From assembly GCA_002393195.1 (NCBI GenBank), contig DGIK01000164.1:1-42868 (forward strand): a stretch of 42,868 nt of DNA, in the 5' to 3' direction. The stretch is from Bacteroidales bacterium UBA3824. Lineage in GTDB: Bacteria; Bacteroidota; Bacteroidia; Bacteroidales; UBA3824. How positions within the stretch are numbered: the stretch's first letter is position 1; every line of letters begins with the position of its first letter. The notes beneath the pieces are model-generated. The model was not told the origin of the DNA and did no database searches. It was given only the letters and a program-made list of their open reading frames with translations. Below are positions 41,455 to 42,868 of this stretch, in pieces. The translations under genes were made by a program, and so were the position numbers.

Positions 41455-41943
41455 TTACTTTTTGAAAATGTGAAACTTAGACACTTCATCGGCATTCACC
41501 GGCACAAATTCAGACTGTCCCTGACCAGTGAATTTGAGGATTTCGATGTCGTCGGCGGTCATGTCGCGAAACTCCTTGTACTTGGCGGGGAAGCCGGTTA
41601 CTTCGAGTTCGTAACGCTTGCCGCTACTCTTTACCACGTATGTCGCACCCATAATTGCATCGAAAACGGGCTTTGCATCGGGGTTGCCGTCCTTGCAGGC
41701 GATGGCGAGTGCGTATGCACGCATATTGTTGACATTGAGACCCATGGCGATTGCATCTTTGCGCTTGACGGTAACAGTCCACGTCTTGTGCACCGGGTCC
41801 ACTTCAAACGAAGCCACCTTGGGCATTGCAAATATTTCTACGTCGTTGATTGGCACAGAACGCGCTTCCATGTATTTGGAAGTGCTGCAGCCGCTTGCAA
41901 GCAACAACGCTGCGCACGCGGCAGAAATAATTAATCGTTTCAT
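41455..41943 (-). CDS. Outer-membrane lipoprotein of unknown function
   Basis: This 162-residue protein has a clear lipoprotein signal: MKRLIISAACAALLLASGC with lipobox LASGC (15-19). The mature part (VEIFAMPKVASFEVDP, TWTVTVKRKDAIAM, YELEVTGFPAKYKEFRDM) looks strand-rich with no family I recognise. It is the first gene of a two-gene unit with the porin-like protein, five bases apart, suggesting both are outer-membrane components. The 41944-42139 stretch upstream is AT-rich with long T-runs; I see no consensus promoter or gene in it. Confidence 0.8.
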   Translation of the reverse strand: MKRLIISAACAALLLASGCSTSKYMEARSVPINDVEIFAMPKVASFEVDPVHKTWTVTVKRKDAIAMGLNVNNMRAYALAIACKDGNPDAKPVFDAIMGATYVVKSSGKRYELEVTGFPAKYKEFRDMTADDIEILKFTGQGQSEFVPVNADEVSKFHIFKK

Positions 41944-42139
41944 TGTACAGTTGATTATTCGTTTTTATGTTTGTTTGCGCTCCATTCAAAAGCCCCCTAA
42001 ATTAGAAACAATTTTTATATCTCTAAAATTTTTTTTTATTTTTTTTCAAAAATGGACGTTTTGAGGGTTTATACGTTGCCATAACTCGCCCAATAAAAGT
42101 TTTTTTCGTGCAGATGACATACAATTCGCTTATTTTATA

Positions 42140-42147
42140 TACCTTTG
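42140..42147 (+). promoter_or_regulatory. -7 element of the KDPG aldolase operon
   Basis: TACCTTTG at 42140-42147 matches TAnnTTTG and lies 36 bases before the ATG at 42184. No TTTG is found 19-20 bases further upstream, so only this half is convincing. Confidence 0.5.
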
Positions 42148-42183
42148 CGTCTGTAATCTAAATAACAAAACACTACAATTATT

Positions 42184-42843
42184 ATGGCACGTTTCAAACG
42201 TTTGGAGGTTCTTAATACGATGCTTTCTACTGGCATTGTTCCTCTCTATTACAACAGCGACGTAGAAAAGGTAAAAACCGTTGTAAAAGCCTGTTACGAT
42301 GGCGGCGCAAGGGTTTTTGAGTTCACCAACCGTGGCGACTATGCACACGAGGTTTTTGAGCAAATCAACAAGTGGTGCGCCACCGAATGTCCCGAAATGA
42401 TGATGGGCGTTGGCTCGGTGGTTGACCCCGCAACAGCCGCATTGTACATCCAATTGGGCGCAAATTTCATCGTTTCGCCGTCCTTGAACCCCGATATGGC
42501 GAAAGTCTGCAACCGCAGAAAAATCGCTTGGTTGCCGGGCTGTGGCACACTCTCAGAGATTAATTTGGCTGAGGAGTTGGGCTGCGAGGTTGTCAAGATT
42601 TTCCCCGGCAAAGAGGTGGGCGGACCTTCGTTCGTAAAGGCAATCAAAGCACCGTGTCCGTGGACCAACATTATGCCTTCGGGCGGCGTTACCACCGACA
42701 AGGAATGTCTCGAAGAGTGGTTTAAGGCAGGCGTGGCTTGCGTGGGTCTTGGCAGCCAACTCACCAAAGATTTTGCCACCATTACCGAAAAAATCAAGTT
42801 TGCATTGCAGACCGTAAAAGAAATCAGAAATTCAACTAAGTAA
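42184..42843 (+). CDS. eda: KDPG / 4-hydroxy-2-oxoglutarate aldolase
   Basis: This 219-residue TIM-barrel protein carries the class I aldolase residues of the family: GARVFEFTNRG with the catalytic Glu (~47), MMMGVGSVVDPATA, GANFIVSPSLNPD, VVKIFPGKEVGG with the Schiff-base Lys (~138), and NIMPSGGVTTD near residue 163. It splits 2-keto-3-deoxy-6-phosphogluconate to pyruvate and glyceraldehyde 3-phosphate, the last step of hexuronate breakdown. The next gene starts 4 bases later and looks like mannonate dehydratase, which fits that pathway. Confidence 0.93.
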   Translation: MARFKRLEVLNTMLSTGIVPLYYNSDVEKVKTVVKACYDGGARVFEFTNRGDYAHEVFEQINKWCATECPEMMMGVGSVVDPATAALYIQLGANFIVSPSLNPDMAKVCNRRKIAWLPGCGTLSEINLAEELGCEVVKIFPGKEVGGPSFVKAIKAPCPWTNIMPSGGVTTDKECLEEWFKAGVACVGLGSQLTKDFATITEKIKFALQTVKEIRNSTK

Positions 42844-42847
42844 TATT

Positions 42848-42868
42848 ATGGAAAGAACTTGGAGATGG
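42848..42868 (+). CDS. uxuA: Start of a probable mannonate dehydratase (runs off right edge)
   Basis: ATG at 42848 opens MERTWRW before the window ends. This resembles the N-terminus of Bacteroidota UxuA (M-E-x-T-x-RW), and a mannonate dehydratase next to KDPG aldolase would complete a glucuronate pathway. Seven residues are too few for proof; the call rests mainly on context. Confidence 0.45.

Noticed and set aside
41944..42139. Possible small RNA or hidden gene in the gap before KDPG aldolase
   Set aside because: The stretch is AT-rich homopolymer sequence with no stable stem, terminator or credible frame.

Overview
The window looks like a chromosomal segment of an uncultured gut-type member of the order Bacteroidales (phylum Bacteroidota). 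The evidence is repeated TTTG-N19/20-TAnnTTTG promoters, an UpxY-type antiterminator heading a polysaccharide locus, the sigma-54 activator / lptE / TPR-like / secG cluster, a GLUG-repeat protein, and genes that start without Shine-Dalgarno sites. I cannot place it to genus. I recognised no tRNA, rRNA, CRISPR array, intact insertion sequence or prophage.

Layout. (1) 1-5.4 kb, minus strand: the start of an acyl-CoA synthetase, then a three-gene glycogen cluster (debranching-like, glycogen synthase, GH57). Both hydrolases of this cluster appear to have lost catalytic motifs. (2) 5.5-13.3 kb, minus strand: mazG-namZ with a clear promoter, then three secreted-protein genes (tandem CAP-domain protein, 1158-residue GLUG-repeat protein, Fibrobacter-type paralogous-domain protein). 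(3) 13.4-17.4 kb, plus strand: an envelope operon of a sigma-54 activator without a receiver domain, lptE, a repeat-rich TPR-like protein and secG, closed by a strong intrinsic terminator. (4) 17.4-36.5 kb, mostly minus strand: a cell-surface polysaccharide locus. In transcription order it has upxY, an unfamiliar two-gene pair with its own promoter, wzx, an FrhB-like Fe-S protein, an acyltransferase, a pyruvyl transferase, a GT4, a wzy-like polymerase, a GT2, a second FrhB-like protein, a second pyruvyl transferase, a GT4 and a second acyltransferase. After these come a scar zone (broken ATPase, 33-bp direct repeats, remnant of a second radical SAM gene), a Panacea-type toxin-antitoxin pair, a radical SAM/SPASM protein, a divergent 36-codon membrane micro-ORF and a final GT4. 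(5) 36.8-40.7 kb, plus strand: an endonuclease/exonuclease/phosphatase-family protein coupled to a 956-residue putative outer-membrane protein. (6) 40.7-42.9 kb: a 24-bp perfect palindromic repeat element, a lipoprotein/porin-like pair on the minus strand, and KDPG aldolase followed by the first codons of a probable mannonate dehydratase on the plus strand.

How it works together. Regions 3, 4 and 6 serve the outer envelope: LPS export (LptE), protein secretion (SecG), surface glycan synthesis (GTs assemble the repeat unit, Wzx flips it, Wzy polymerises it, acyl and pyruvyl transferases decorate it, UpxY keeps polymerase going) and outer-membrane barrels. The polysaccharide locus has no recognisable initiating phosphoglycosyl transferase, no UpxZ and no nucleotide-sugar genes, so those functions must lie outside the window. 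Candidates for undescribed biology are the self-promoted two-gene pair at 34.7-35.7 kb, the doubled FrhB/pyruvyl-transferase/acyltransferase set, the 33-bp repeat array with its broken ATPase, and the glycogen cluster with degenerate hydrolases.
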